64,000 nt of DNA from contig NC_064653.1 of assembly GCF_001723175.1 (NCBI RefSeq), forward strand, positions 2,418,001 to 2,482,000, given 5' to 3'. This DNA comes from Penicillium oxalicum. Lineage: Eukaryota > Ascomycota > Eurotiomycetes > Eurotiales > Aspergillaceae. The notes under the pieces are model-generated. The model was not told the origin of the DNA, ran no database searches, and was given only the letters and a program-made list of their open reading frames with translations. Below are positions 39,901-50,023 of the stretch, one piece after another. The translations under genes and the position numbers were made by a program. Positions within the stretch are counted from its first letter, which is position 1; every line of letters begins with the position of its first letter.

Positions 39901-42398
39901 ATGCCTCTGACTGGGCTGTGTCCCAGTCAACTCTCAATGAGAAATCCCGTATGGGGACCGACATATTTGACGACGCCGCCATTCAGAAGCTCGTTGACAG
40001 TCGTGTTCATGAGATCATTGGACAGATGGTACGGGAAGGAAAGTTGATGGTGCCACATTCGCAGCAACAAATCTCGGCACCTGTGGACGATGTTGAAGAC
40101 GAGACTGAATCCTCGTACAAGTTGGATAGGATGCGTGGAACAGCTGATGACTCCGGTGTCTGTTCCGCATCATCGCGCTCTAGTGAGGATGGATTGGGTA
40201 TTCACCTTGAGAGGAAACTGTGGACTCTTTGGAGCACTGCTCTCGGAATCTCTCCAAACGTTGTGCGACATCAGGACAGCTTTTTCAAGCTCGGTGGTGA
40301 CAGCATAACCGCCATGAAGATGGTCAGCGCCGCCCGTGAAGAAGGACTGATTCTGACGGTTGCGGACGTATTCAACAACCCCGTCTTTGAGGACATGCTT
40401 GCGACAGTGCGTGCAGCCAGTGCTACGCAACGCATATTGGATGTGGACCTCAAGCCTGTCTCAAAGGATGTCGAATCCTTCAACGACAGCAAGCCAACGA
40501 CGCTGGCGCCATCTCCTTCATCTGACAGTATCTCTGTCCTCAGGTCCATCAAGACCGTGGATGACCTTTCAGTGCAAAACGGTATCTGTCCAAAGATTGG
40601 TGTCTTCAAGGGCGGCATTGCGGACGTTCTCCCAGTGACTGACTTCCAAGCCATGTCTCTCACGGCAACACTCTTCAAATCCCGATGGATGTTAAATTAC
40701 TTCTTCTTGGAAGGCAATGGGCCATTGGACCTTCGGCGCCTCAGGGAAAGCTGCTTGAAAGTTGTTGATGCCTTTGATATTCTCAGGACTGTCTTCGTCT
40801 GCTTCCACGATCAATTCTACCAGGTTGTGCTTCGCAAGATACGACCTAGTATCTTTGTGTACGAGACAGATCGCGGGATGGACGAGTTTACGATGAGCTT
40901 GCAGCAGCGCGATCGAGAGTACGGACCTCGTGAGGGAGAACAGTATGTTCAGTTCTATGTGGTCAAGAAGAAGAGCAGTGATGAACATCGTATCATGATC
41001 CGTCTCTCCCACACTCAGTACGACGGGGTTTGTCTTTCAAAGATCATGTCCGCGATCAAGTTGGGCTACGAAGGCAGCCCTCTACCACCTGTCACTCCTT
41101 TCGCCAGCTATCTTCGCCAACTTCCTGGAACAATCGGACCGGATCATTACAATCACTGGGCCAACTTACTGAAGGATTCACAGATGACTCAAGTCGTCCG
41201 CCGGAAGGGAACTACCATGTTCCAAAACATTGGCGCCTTTGCAGAAATCCGCAAAAACATCGAAATTCCCCCCTTGGCCCTTGGAAACATTACGATCGCG
41301 ACGGTTATGCAAGCTGCATGGGCCATCACACTGGCAAAACTTTCAGCTCAATCTGATGTCGTGTTTGGCTTGACAATCAGTGGTCGGAACGCGACCGTAC
41401 CAGGGATTGAAAGCACTGTTGGTCCCTGTGTCAACGTTATACCTGTTCGCGTCAAGTTCGATGAGAAGTGGACTGGTCTTGAACTTTTCCGCTATCTCCA
41501 GAATCAACAAATCTCGAACATGCCATATGAATCGCTTGGCTTCCGTGAAATCATCAAGCAGTGCACCGACTGGCCTGCGTGGACCTATTTCACAACTTCA
41601 GTCTTCCATCAAAACGTCGACTACGAAGGCTCGCTTGAACTCGACAACATTAAGTATCGCATGGGCGGCGCGGGTGTCAATGATAACTTCGCCGATCTCA
41701 CTCTTGTGTCCCGTCCCGCTGATGATAAAAGCTTGAGTGTCACCCTTGGCTACTCAGAGAAAGGCCCAATTGTTCCTGCCTTTGCATCAAAGGTCCTGGA
41801 TATGGTCTGCGAAATCGTGCAGTCCTTGATCGCGAACCCCTCTACCGCCTTACCCTCGCCAAGCATGCTACGCACCTTGCCACCGCAAGTGGTCGATGAC
41901 CTCCCATGGTCGACAGATGAGCATTTCCTCAGCTCCCATCTCAAGACCCGATCTATTGCTGAGCTCCTTGTTCACTCTGACGTACTGTCTCGCTCTTGGA
42001 GCCAGGTTTTGCCCAACCGCGCCTCGAATCACCCTGACGGTGCCCTCGCAGAAGATGAAAGACTAGGCCAGCCTTCTTTCCAGCTCGACTCGTCATTCTT
42101 CGATCTTGGCGGTGATATCTTCAACATGGCACAGGTCACTTGGCTTCTAGAGCAAGAAGGTCTCAAAGTTTGTCTCGAGGACCTTCTCGAACACCCATCC
42201 TTCCTGGGTCAAATGGCTGTCTTGGCTTTGCATAACAACAAGTACAAGGAACAGCCCTCGTCAGCACTTGCAACTGGGGCTATCGCAGCTGATCCTGTTG
42301 CCATAAACCGCGTGGAAAAGAAAAAGACATGGGAGAAGGCCGTGACCATTGCTCGCAAACTAGCGCGACGAAGCACAGTGATCCCAAGCAATGCCTAG
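23561..42398 (+). CDS. hcpA: NRPS, fungisporin/nidulanin type (HcpA/NlsA/Pes1-like)
   Basis: Giant cytosolic peptide synthetase of about 6062 residues. Seven introns are inferred: 24083-24208, 24626-24754, 25058-25221, 36809-36871, 37252-37301, and two in-frame ones at 37963-38022 and 39651-39707. Approximate domain order by residue: half-C 30-240, A1 251-765, T1 Ser 830, E1 880-1325, C1 1360-1775, degenerate A2 1800-2310, half-C 2335-2570, A3 2585-3115, T2 Ser 3175, C3 3250-3660, A4 3690-4210, T3 Ser 4280, E2 4333-4763, C4 4800-5220, T4 Ser 5365, terminal C5 5470-5885, degenerate T5 near 5970. Four active carriers, E domains after T1 and T3, and a terminal C predict a cyclic D-L-D-L tetrapeptide. 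Fungisporin, cyclo(D-Phe-L-Phe-D-Val-L-Val), made by Penicillium HcpA, fits; A. nidulans NlsA makes the related nidulanins. The RAD51-pgkA neighbourhood supports orthology. The family assignment is inferred; NRPS identity is certain. Confidence 0.95.
28050..33620 (+). other. NRPS module 2: C1, dead A2, half-C, A3, T2
   Basis: C1 (28050-29310) has an intact ELSHAAMDG motif. A2 (29385-30910) is degenerate. The A3 core reads TSGTSCRARG instead of TSGTTGKPKG, A5 reads FGNTEAS instead of YGPTE, and the A8 block after GRK is replaced by unrelated residues, although YKTGD-like HKTGDLVRYN persists. No carrier follows it. Instead there is a C-terminal half of a C domain (30990-31680; LQTAWAIVLRCYTGSDDVCFG) without catalytic histidines, then a fully conserved A3 (31735-33330; TSGTTGKPK, AYGPSEA, GRIELEE-type A8) and T2 (LGGDSFTAM near 33500). 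A3 pocket residues by eye are D-V-M-A-I-G-A-V-C-K. The half-C plus A unit looks duplicated, with one copy decayed. Confidence 0.85.
33740..38440 (+). other. NRPS module 3: C3, A4, T3, E2
   Basis: C3 (33740-34980) has FVHHSLYDGSS. A4 (35040-36610) is intact (TSGSTGRAKG, GYGPTET, YKTGDLCYYN, QIKLHGQRMELGE, SGKLDRK); its pocket residues by eye are D-A-M-F-V-G-G-V-F-K. The T3 motif LGGDSITGM is interrupted by the 63-nt intron 36809-36871, which falls inside the codon of the first Gly. E2 (37040-38440) has VAHHMNIDMVSW, NEGHGRESW, VGWFTTM and FNYLG. It contains introns 37252-37301 and, in frame, 37963-38022. This module should deliver a D-configured third residue. Confidence 0.85.
38550..42230 (+). 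other. NRPS module 4 and terminus: C4, T4, C5, dead T5
   Basis: C4 (38550-39880) has EINHAIIDGGG. In place of an adenylation domain there is only a linker of about 100 residues (39900-40200), followed by T4 (LGGDSITAM near 40300), so T4 has no cognate A domain. C5 (40625-41870) has RLSHTQYDGV and belongs by position to the terminal condensation domains that cyclise and release fungal peptides. The final carrier-like domain (41950-42230) reads FDLGGDIFNMA: the serine that would hold phosphopantetheine is Ile (codon atc near 42117), so it cannot carry substrate. Confidence 0.85.
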
Positions 42399-42930
42399 TG
42401 GAAGACCTGTCTCACGATTGACGATCGCATGACGATGGCCTGAGGAAATCTTTGAGACGGTGATCCTGATCTGATAAAACGCGCATATCCTATGCTGATG
42501 ATTGGCCTGATTCTTTTGTCCCTTGTATCTTCCTCGTTGTTATGTTGTTTTTGTTCTTGTTGGAAGTATCATGTAATTTCTGGTCATTCTTTTGTTCCCC
42601 TTTTTTATGGTTAGTCTCTATCTATTTTTGTCTTTGATGAGTACATGCCTCTGAATTTGAAATAGCCCAATCAAATATTATATTTCTCAATTGCTAGACT
42701 TTCTTTTACGTCACTCGTCGCGTACGAGAGAGAGAGAGCGTACTCGTGCTCTCTCTAGGAAGGTTTACAATGAATAAGGGCTAACTTTTCCATCGTGCTC
42801 CTATCCCAAGACGGACCGGACCGTAGCTTCGGAAAGGGAAATGCGAAATATTCTCAGTAAATGCAAGATACCGGGTATCACCCTTGAGATTAATTATGAC
42901 TTTCTAAATGCCCTAATAGAATGTACAACG
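42399..42930. other. Convergent 3' intergenic region, NRPS and MFS
   Basis: 532 bp between the NRPS stop and the MFS stop. It is T-rich after the NRPS (runs of tttttgt and ttttatgg) with an aatatt/aaatattat motif near 42676 that could direct 3' processing. It also holds a GA/CT inverted repeat (listed separately). No gene is seen. Confidence 0.5.
42731..42756. repeat. GA/CT inverted repeat between convergent genes
   Basis: AGAGAGAGC (42731-42739) and GCTCTCTCT (42748-42756) are perfect 9-bp complements around an 8-nt loop, inside a longer (GA)n run. It lies midway between the convergent NRPS and MFS 3' ends. It could form a hairpin in either transcript; a termination role is speculative in a eukaryote. 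Confidence 0.6.
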
Positions 42931-44850
42931 TTATAATGACGCCCTTGACCATTTCCCACGTGCGCGAATACGTCTCCCGAAGACGTAGAAAAGATAAGGA
43001 ATAGGAATCAAGGCTATAGACACAAAACCCAGTATACTCGCTGCCCACGGCACGCCCAGATTGTGAAACATGGCGCTCGTGAAAAGTGGGAAACAACCGG
43101 CAAAGACGGATCGTAAAAAGGTGTTTGCGGCAATGGCGCTGGCGGAGGTCTTTTGAAAGGTGTCGATGAGATAGTTCAGCGCTGCCTGGAAAATGGTGAA
43201 GAATCCAAAGCCCATCATGACAGCGCCGATGATGGGTCCAATCCAATGAATGTGTTTGGGGCTTGTCCAGCCGAATACAAACAAGCCTGCTGCGAACATC
43301 ACCGAGCCGATCATCATCGGGGGCAGTCTTGCTTCGGGGACGGGCCGGTTGTTGTTCGCCTTGAAGCGTTTGAGGTAGAAGCGCTGGTTGGACAAGTTGA
43401 TCACGGCGCCGATCAGGATACCCACCAGATAAGCCAGGAAAGGCAAGGCGCCGACGACTTGATTCCATCCACGAATTTCTTGAAAGACAATGGGAAACGC
43501 GGCCAGACTGAGGTAGAGAATGCCGTAGACGAAAGAGGCGTATAATGCAACCAAGAAGCAGATCGGTGTGGCAAGTAGTTGGAAGGGTCGTACGAGATAC
43601 TTATTTCCCAGTTCTCTGAGTGTCACGTCCCATTCTTCATGCCGGGCGTGCAGAGCCCAGTTTCCGGTTTCGAATCGAAGCCGTCGAGCCTTGTAGACCA
43701 GGAGCACGGGTGGATAGCTCTCGTCAATAAAGATGAGATCCAGAAGCAGGAAAAACATCATCATAATGCCGGTGATCTAAAGGCATGTCAATGACCAAAA
43801 TCGTTCATAGGACCGTAATTCAGACGATCGAGCTGTCGCAATTCCAAACTTACATATTCTGTCCATCGCCAATGGAGGTAACTCTGGACAATAGCGCCAC
43901 CAACGATGGGACCGAGAACGGGTCCACCAACGACTGCCATGGCATATCCGACAATGGCAGCACCTCGCTGCTCAGGCGTCCAGATATCACTCAAGACACC
44001 GCCGGTATTTGTTACCGGTGCAGAGCCGAAAAAGCCCGTGAAGAATCGCGTTAACATGATGGTTTGCAGATCTTTGGCAGTGGCTGTGCCAAAGGACATG
44101 ATTGCGGCTATAAATAAGGAGCCAGCACGGCTGGTTTGCGGCCATACACCTCCGAGAGAGGTGCCCATACTAGGGGACCCAGGCCCAAGCCGAACAGAAG
44201 GAGCGATGTCCCTAGTGTGGAGACCTCCAGAGAAACGCCGAATTCCTGGCTAATCTGTTTTTGACCGGTCGAATACCTAACAGGTCCCAATCAGCGTTCG
44301 GTCGCCACGGGGAATATCACATTAAAGGATAGTACTTACACAGAGCTTGCCCATGTTGCGCCTGTAAAGAGGGTTTTCCAAGTCAGCATGTATCACTGTG
44401 CTACAGGATGTGAATCTTCGACAGCGTCCATGGCAGGAGATTTCAAAATCACGTACCCATTGTCGTCAATCCGTATAGCACGGTGGTCACTGCCTTTTTT
44501 CCAAATCCCCAATTCAACGGTCGATAAGGATCATCTGGCCCTTCAAAGTCGACGATCACATCCGGGCTCGTTTTTGTATGCGAAAGTGGATGGGTGAATC
44601 TTGCTGTCTGGCCGGGCTCGCGACTGCGAATGCGCGATACAATCGATTGCGCGCGCTGCTCAAAGACCGACAGACCCGATGCGGCGGTGCTCTGCTTTTC
44701 GAGCGGCACGACCGCTCGCCCTTGCTCATCGTCGGTCGCCTGATATGCTGAATGCTGAGATTCAATGTCATCCGTCGATGTTGTCGACTGGTCGTCATGC
44801 TGGGCACGCTCGTGGCGGGCCGAGGCGGGCAATTGAGAGTGACCGCTCAT
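42931..44850 (-). CDS. MFS multidrug transporter (DHA1-like), frameshifted
   Basis: Drug:H+ antiporter of about 561 residues if intact. Exons on -: 44850-44457, 44361-44340 (22 nt), 44276-43854 and 43776-42931. A disordered acidic N-terminus is followed by conserved TM1 ([15 protein letters not shown]), a motif-A-like loop ([17 protein letters not shown]), [18 protein letters not shown], and TM7-12 in the last exon. Within exon 3, near 44111-44117 (about residue 193), the frame of [18 protein letters not shown] hits a stop. The expected continuation [16 protein letters not shown] lies in the frame one base away, as if one T were lost from a T-run. A 40-nt GT..AG segment (44157-44118) could be called as an intron to hide this, but it is too short and removes the conserved loop. 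Either a pseudogene or a sequence error. Start MSGHSQ is chosen over an ATG at 44898. It flanks the NRPS, so export of its product is a possible role. Confidence 0.85.
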
Positions 44851-45866
44851 CGCAAGAGCCCGAACTATGAGACGAGAACGACGTGGGTCGGTAGACAAAT
44901 ATTACAGGTTGTAGAGAGGGGTGCACAGTAAGACGATATTCGCGCAGTAAGGAGGATAAGGTTGTTCCGTCGAGGGGAAAAAACAATCTTTAATATTGTG
45001 CAAAGTTATCAAGTGCTGTGAGCCTGGTTTAGGCGATGCGAAACGTCATCGGAAGAGGATGTTTCTTTCTGTGTCTCTAGGCCCCTTCGGTAGATGCGCG
45101 CTCGTGGTTCACACTTTTTTTATCCAAAATGAGATATATAAGAAAAAAAGAATTGAAAAGCAATTCATCGGATTCATTCCGTACTTATCAATAATATTTT
45201 TTTTTGGTTTGCCGTGTTTTTTTTCTCTCTCTTTTCGTTGGAAAGCTTAGGATCGGACGTCCGACACCGGTGACGAGCCGTCTTATCCGGCAGCGCCACA
45301 GACGCGGCTGGGAGATCCCACGGGATATTCACAGGCTGGCGGTAGTCTGCCGATCGGCACTTTTGTGGTGAACGTCTGATGCCGAGTCTGATGCTGGATC
45401 TAGATTTGGTTCTTGCATCGGAGCTCATGAGGCAGTTGCAGAGCTCGCTTCGCTGTTACAGCAATGGCCGAGCCCCGAGATAACCGTTCGCCAGTTCGGT
45501 CGAGCGCATAGTAGCAACAAGATGCACTCCCTATGTTTTCACATATGGTTAGTCCTCACAGCAGAGTATACCAGCAGATCTTGTTGGCAATAATTTTACG
45601 AGACAATGTCACGTAGGCTTCCGAAAAGGATGCTCTTCAAGACAGGCAAGCACGTCCTGAGAGAAAGAAAAAAAAAAGAAGAGGAAATGACGGCACGGAG
45701 AGCATCGGGCCTCCGACAACACCTCAAGGCCGCCGTTCCTCTGCGCGGAAAAATCTTTGCATCGTCTATGAAGTATAGTACACCATGATCGGAGTAGTGA
45801 TATGTAAACATGAATTCCCCGGTGGACGATCACCTTGTCCAGCCCGTGAGTAAATAAAATCGTGCG
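44851..45866. other. Intergenic region, MFS promoter to IML2 3' end
   Basis: About 1 kb. It contains homopolymer-rich stretches (T-runs near 45199-45232, an A-run near 45668-45678) and no open frame with recognisable content. It presumably holds the MFS promoter and the 3' end of IML2. Confidence 0.5.
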
Positions 45867-48437
45867 TTACTGGGCGGGATGCAGAGTCTCCCACTGCTGA
45901 ACAGCCTCGATGGCAGCAGTGACCTTGAGACCGATACGTGCGTCTAGTTCATAGCTTTCCCACCGAGCTGCGTGGTCGAGGTGCTCCTTACAAGTAGACA
46001 CTAGTTTGCGCTCTGCTGGCAAGTCCGCAGGCTTGTCCGAGACCTGATGCAGAGATTGATAGGTCGGTCGCTCCATCCAGACATTGGCAGCCATCTCAAA
46101 GTGCGCAGCCGGCAAGACCCAGTCATCCTTCAGTGGACCCTTGAAGATCGATTTCTCGTGCGGGAGAATTTTGGTGCGAAGAACTTCCTTGGCCTCGTCG
46201 TATTTGTGCAGCGACCGCAGGACGGCGGCTCGAAGGAGATCCAGGATAGCCTTGTCTTCTTTGCCCTCGCGAGGCCAAGTCTTATTCTCGTTGCTTTCAC
46301 ACCACGCCAACCGGACAAGAGATTCCTCCAGCTGGCTAGGTGTCATGCGACTATGGCCGTTCCAGAAAAAGATCATTTCCTCAACCGGATCGACGCCAAT
46401 AGCGTCGATGAGATCAACTTTCCACTCCTTGGCGCGAGCCTCCCATTTGGCAATCTTGCGTGTGACGAAGACGTCAAACGGAAGTTGCCGAGCCATAAAG
46501 CGCTTTTTGCCAGCCAGTGGCGGGGCTTTGCGGATGTACTCCCTCGCTTTAGCGGCGTGTTCCTCGGCCTTTTTGGGATCGCTAGTGTGCAGTTGGCGAT
46601 ACTGCGCAACGTGACATGATCCAGCAATGTAGTAATATAAGGAACGGGACCAAGAATTGAGATCAACGCACTGGGGGAAGAAGTTAGTTAGCCTTGCCTT
46701 TTAAGCCTTGACGTGTGTCTCAATGCCATTCAGAGGGAGAAAATGCCAGTCAGAGACATACCTCGATGAAAGCTGCCGAGCACACATCGTAATTATGCAG
46801 GAAGAGAGCGTTCAGACTCTTCTCAAACACACAGAGCGCCTCAACTTGCTTCAGTGGACTGCTGGTGCCAGTGCATAGCAGTTCCAGAGCGCCATCCAAG
46901 TTCTTGTTCGCACCTTTCATCCGCGACTCCTCGAGAAGCCAGAGCCGACTGTTCGGGAACCGAGACCGCATTTCCGTGAGGAGCTCCGTCAGCTTCTCCC
47001 GTGGATAGATCTCCAGGTCCTCACCTGGCGTCGGATCTGGCATGATATCGCAATATCGCACGAACCCGTTGTAGTAGCCGAGCAATGCCAACGCTGCCAT
47101 GGCTCCGATGATATTGTGGAATTTGCTTGCCTGCCACAGCATCTGAAGTCCTCGCTGCTTGTCACCATGGAAACCAATGATGGACAGCAGTTTGCTGAAG
47201 GCGGGAGGGACCATCGAGATGAGCAGAAGAAGGATGCCGAAGCAAAAGTTTGCACCGGAATGCACAAAGACGTCAATCTCGTTCTGAAAGATATCCGAGT
47301 CGGGATCATGGTTGATGATTTTGGACGCACCGGGCGTGGAAGTGCCCGATGTGAAGGGCCCCGAGCTGATGTCTGGATCAGTCCCTATTTTTAATCCAGA
47401 AATCCCAGGTGAGAGGGCCTCGTCAATTATCGGCGACTCGGCGGAGGTGGAAGCTGGTTTGCTGGGAACTTCACTGGCCGAATGTGCTGATTTGATGTCG
47501 GCGCTGGCCAGGCTGATCTTGGACAGATCACTTGAGCTCTTCAAAAGAACCCGCTTGGGGTCTTTCTTCTCCATAAAGGTCGCTTCCATCTTCAAGATTG
47601 CATCCAGTGCAATGTAAGCCTTTCGCATGCGGTAGAAGCCCTTGATGCTTTCAGTCAGGCTCTCATTGAGAACACCGACGACCGCGCCCATCAGCTGGGC
47701 AATCGCCTGGCAAAGTGCATATTCGCTGCCGGCGGCGTAAATCTCGGAGCGATAGGCATTCGGAGCCTGGGCGCGATGCTGTGCACGATGGTGATCGTTG
47801 GCTGCTGATGACTCGGCTTCGCTCAGTCGCTCGGACGCTACAAACAGTTAGCGCGACGGTCTAAAAACGCGGCGGGTGCAAACGACAGTTGCGGACCTTG
47901 GCGCATGAACTCTTGTTCAAAGCCCAATGTGGCTCGAACAAAAGCCACCATACCCTTCCCGAGCTATTCTGGACGGTTAGCACAGCGTTCTTGTCGATTC
48001 TCCCCCACGCGGCCAGATTTGCCGCCCTGCAGTCGGTCGATTGAGGAGAATGCGCACCGTATGGTAGGTCGAGGTACCCTGAGCGAGACCAGCTTCGGCA
48101 CTGTCGACATCGTCATTCAAAATGAATGTCGCCGCTACCGTGGAAAAGGGAATTGGTCAGTGTGCGATCCGGGAAGAACGGGATTGAAAAGATGGACGTC
48201 GATCGCGTACCTCTCATTGCCTCCTCCACTTTTCAATGCGAAGGTTTTCTGATCAGCATGGAACTTGTACTATTGCGTCCCTGGCGGTCCGACGACCACA
48301 TCACAACAGCACCCATCGGCTCCTGTTCCGTAGCAAAGGGCCAACATACAGTCTTTCAGCTCGACCAGCGAGTCCAGAGATTGGGTTGAGGCGCTCGCGG
48401 CCTTCTTCCCGTACAGCCACGACCCCACACGCAACAT
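45867..48437 (-). CDS. iml2: Iml2-like protein (inclusion body clearance, Iml2/TTC39 family)
   Basis: Protein of about 709 residues from six exons on -: 48437-48350, 48228-48211, 48134-48058, 47963-47897, 47837-46762 and 46670-45867. The family (yeast Iml2, metazoan TTC39) consists of helical TPR-like proteins linked to mitochondria/lipid droplets and clearance of protein aggregates. Diagnostic stretches are [71 protein letters not shown] and [15 protein letters not shown]. The N-terminus [12 protein letters not shown] is joined through an 18-nt micro-exon whose acceptor is AAG. Both are forced by the frame, since the alternative CAG acceptor gives a stop, but they remain the least certain part. 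It is divergently oriented from SEM1. A Ser-rich, low-complexity insert lies at about residues 160-230. Confidence 0.88.
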
Positions 48438-49523
48438 GATCGTCGTGCACCGCGGGGAGGAGTCGGTAGGCTAGATTCAAGAAGATCACTTAAAAAAAAG
48501 ATGGTCGGGGATGCAGCTATCAAGACCTTTCCATCTACTGCAATAGGCCAGCAGAAGGGGAAATGAGCAAGAGACGGAACTGGAAGAATGTTAACGGTCC
48601 CATTCGTGGACCACAACGGATTACCGGGAACGGCCAGATCGTGCGGAGATGAGAAGTTCCGGTGGCGAAAAAAAAAAAAGAAAAGAAAAGGGAGGCCAGT
48701 CTTATTTTAATAGAAGACGGTGATCAATGAGCCACATGGATACCTCGAATGGGGGGGGGGGGGGGTAAAAGGGACAGGGACAGCAGTCATAACTGGACTG
48801 AATGAACGCAACCGTGGGGCCAGGCAAAGCGAAATTTAGCAGTCGCGACGGTAGCCTCAAAAGTCAGCGCGCACCGGCGCAGCTCAGCTGGGGGCACTAT
48901 CCGGAAATAGTCCGTGGACAATTATGATTTGTACATATGCGGCTGCCGTTGGACCCGACCCAAGCAGCATAACTTGGGAGACATGCTGCTTCGCCACAAA
49001 GGGGAGGCTTCAGATCTGGTGTAGTTGATGGGATCCCGGTCGATCATGGAGATTATCAAGGAGGCAGTCCGTTGGCTACCACATCGGATTTGAAACCTAG
49101 ATTTCTTTTGGATCATTCATAGAAGAGAAGTACCGCTGTAAGTTCCATGTCCAGTCTGTTTTGCGGGACAATGCTGCGATGTTCTGTGTCACGGAGATGT
49201 GGTTAAATGTTTTTGTAAAAGTACTTTCGTACGTTGTCCATGCTGGTCAGGTACATATCTCCGAGCCTCAGACTCCGCTCTCCAAAGTACATTTTGAGAT
49301 GATCCCGTATCTGTGGCGGCCTGAGGCTGCCAATCCGCCAAGGTGGGAAGCTCACCTTCAGCATGGCATTCCATCATCTCCCCACCATCATCAACTCAAG
49401 GTCCTCTCCTCGACGAGCTCTCTCGTACATCCATTATACACTGTGATCCGAACATCAGGATCTACTCCCCCAATCACCCGAATCGTGCTCGATCCCACTC
49501 GCGCCGTCACATAATCACCGACC
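48438..49523. other. Divergent intergenic region, IML2 and SEM1
   Basis: About 1.09 kb holding both promoters. It contains an A-rich run (about 48668-48690) and a 15-base poly-G tract (48751-48765). No coding feature is recognised; open frames are at most 117 codons and overlap the SEM1 5' region. Confidence 0.5.
48751..48765. repeat. Poly-G homopolymer, 15 nt
   Basis: Uninterrupted run of 15 G followed by TAAAA, in the divergent IML2/SEM1 promoter region. Such a run may form a quadruplex-like structure. It is also a site where assembly length errors are likely. Confidence 0.8.
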
Positions 49524-50023
49524 ATGTCCAATTCCAGTCATGCCCAGACCAACACCGAGGTCTCCGAGCAGCCCCAACAACAGCAGAAGCCTCAAGTGCT
49601 CGAGGAGGATGACGAATTTGAAGATTTTCCCGTGGAGGGTATGAGATTCGCTTTTATGCTGAGCTTACAGCCATCCAAATCAGTCATCGACTCACGCTGA
49701 CCACCTATCCCTTCTCCGTCCAGATTGGCCTCAGGAAGAAGCTGAGCAGAACGCCGGGTCAGCAGCCAACGGGGGTAATGAGCATCTCTGGGAGGAAAGC
49801 TGGGATGACGACGATGCTGCAGAGGATTTCTCAAAGCAGCTGAGGTATGTGGTTTTGTCACCCGGACCGCCAAACATTACACTGCGATGCGAGGCGTTTT
49901 TGTATTCCGTAGCGCCGGAGACCGTCGACCCATCGTAAGAGACAGCTTCCGAAATGTGTCCATGCTAATACTGGGCGTTTCTGCTACAGGGAGGAGCTCA
50001 AGAAAGTTGAGGGCTCGCACTAG
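49524..50023 (+). CDS. sem1: Sem1/DSS1, 26S proteasome lid subunit
   Basis: Small acidic intrinsically disordered protein of 89 residues. Exons are 49524-49638, 49724-49844 and 49990-50023, with introns of 85 and 145 nt. Sem1/DSS1 is part of the proteasome lid and of the TREX-2 mRNA-export complex, and in animals binds BRCA2. The two acidic/aromatic blocks typical of the family are present (EEDDEFEDFPVEDW, then WEESWDDDDAAEDF), followed by the basic-acidic helix KQLREELKKVEG near the C-terminus. The N-terminal Gln-rich extension (EQPQQQQKPQ) is typical of filamentous fungi. The last exon encodes only about 11 residues and would be missed by ORF length alone. Confidence 0.93.

Noticed and set aside
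23561..42398. Siderophore (ferrichrome or fusarinine) synthetase
   Set aside because: Considered first because of the flanking transporters. Two E domains, no hydroxamate-forming or acyltransferase genes nearby, and the cyclic-tetrapeptide architecture argue against it.
44118..44157. 40-nt GTATGG..TATAG segment as an intron repairing the MFS frame
   Set aside because: It is shorter than any other intron here and would delete the conserved motif-A loop and start of the next membrane helix, whereas a one-base indel explains the sequence more simply.
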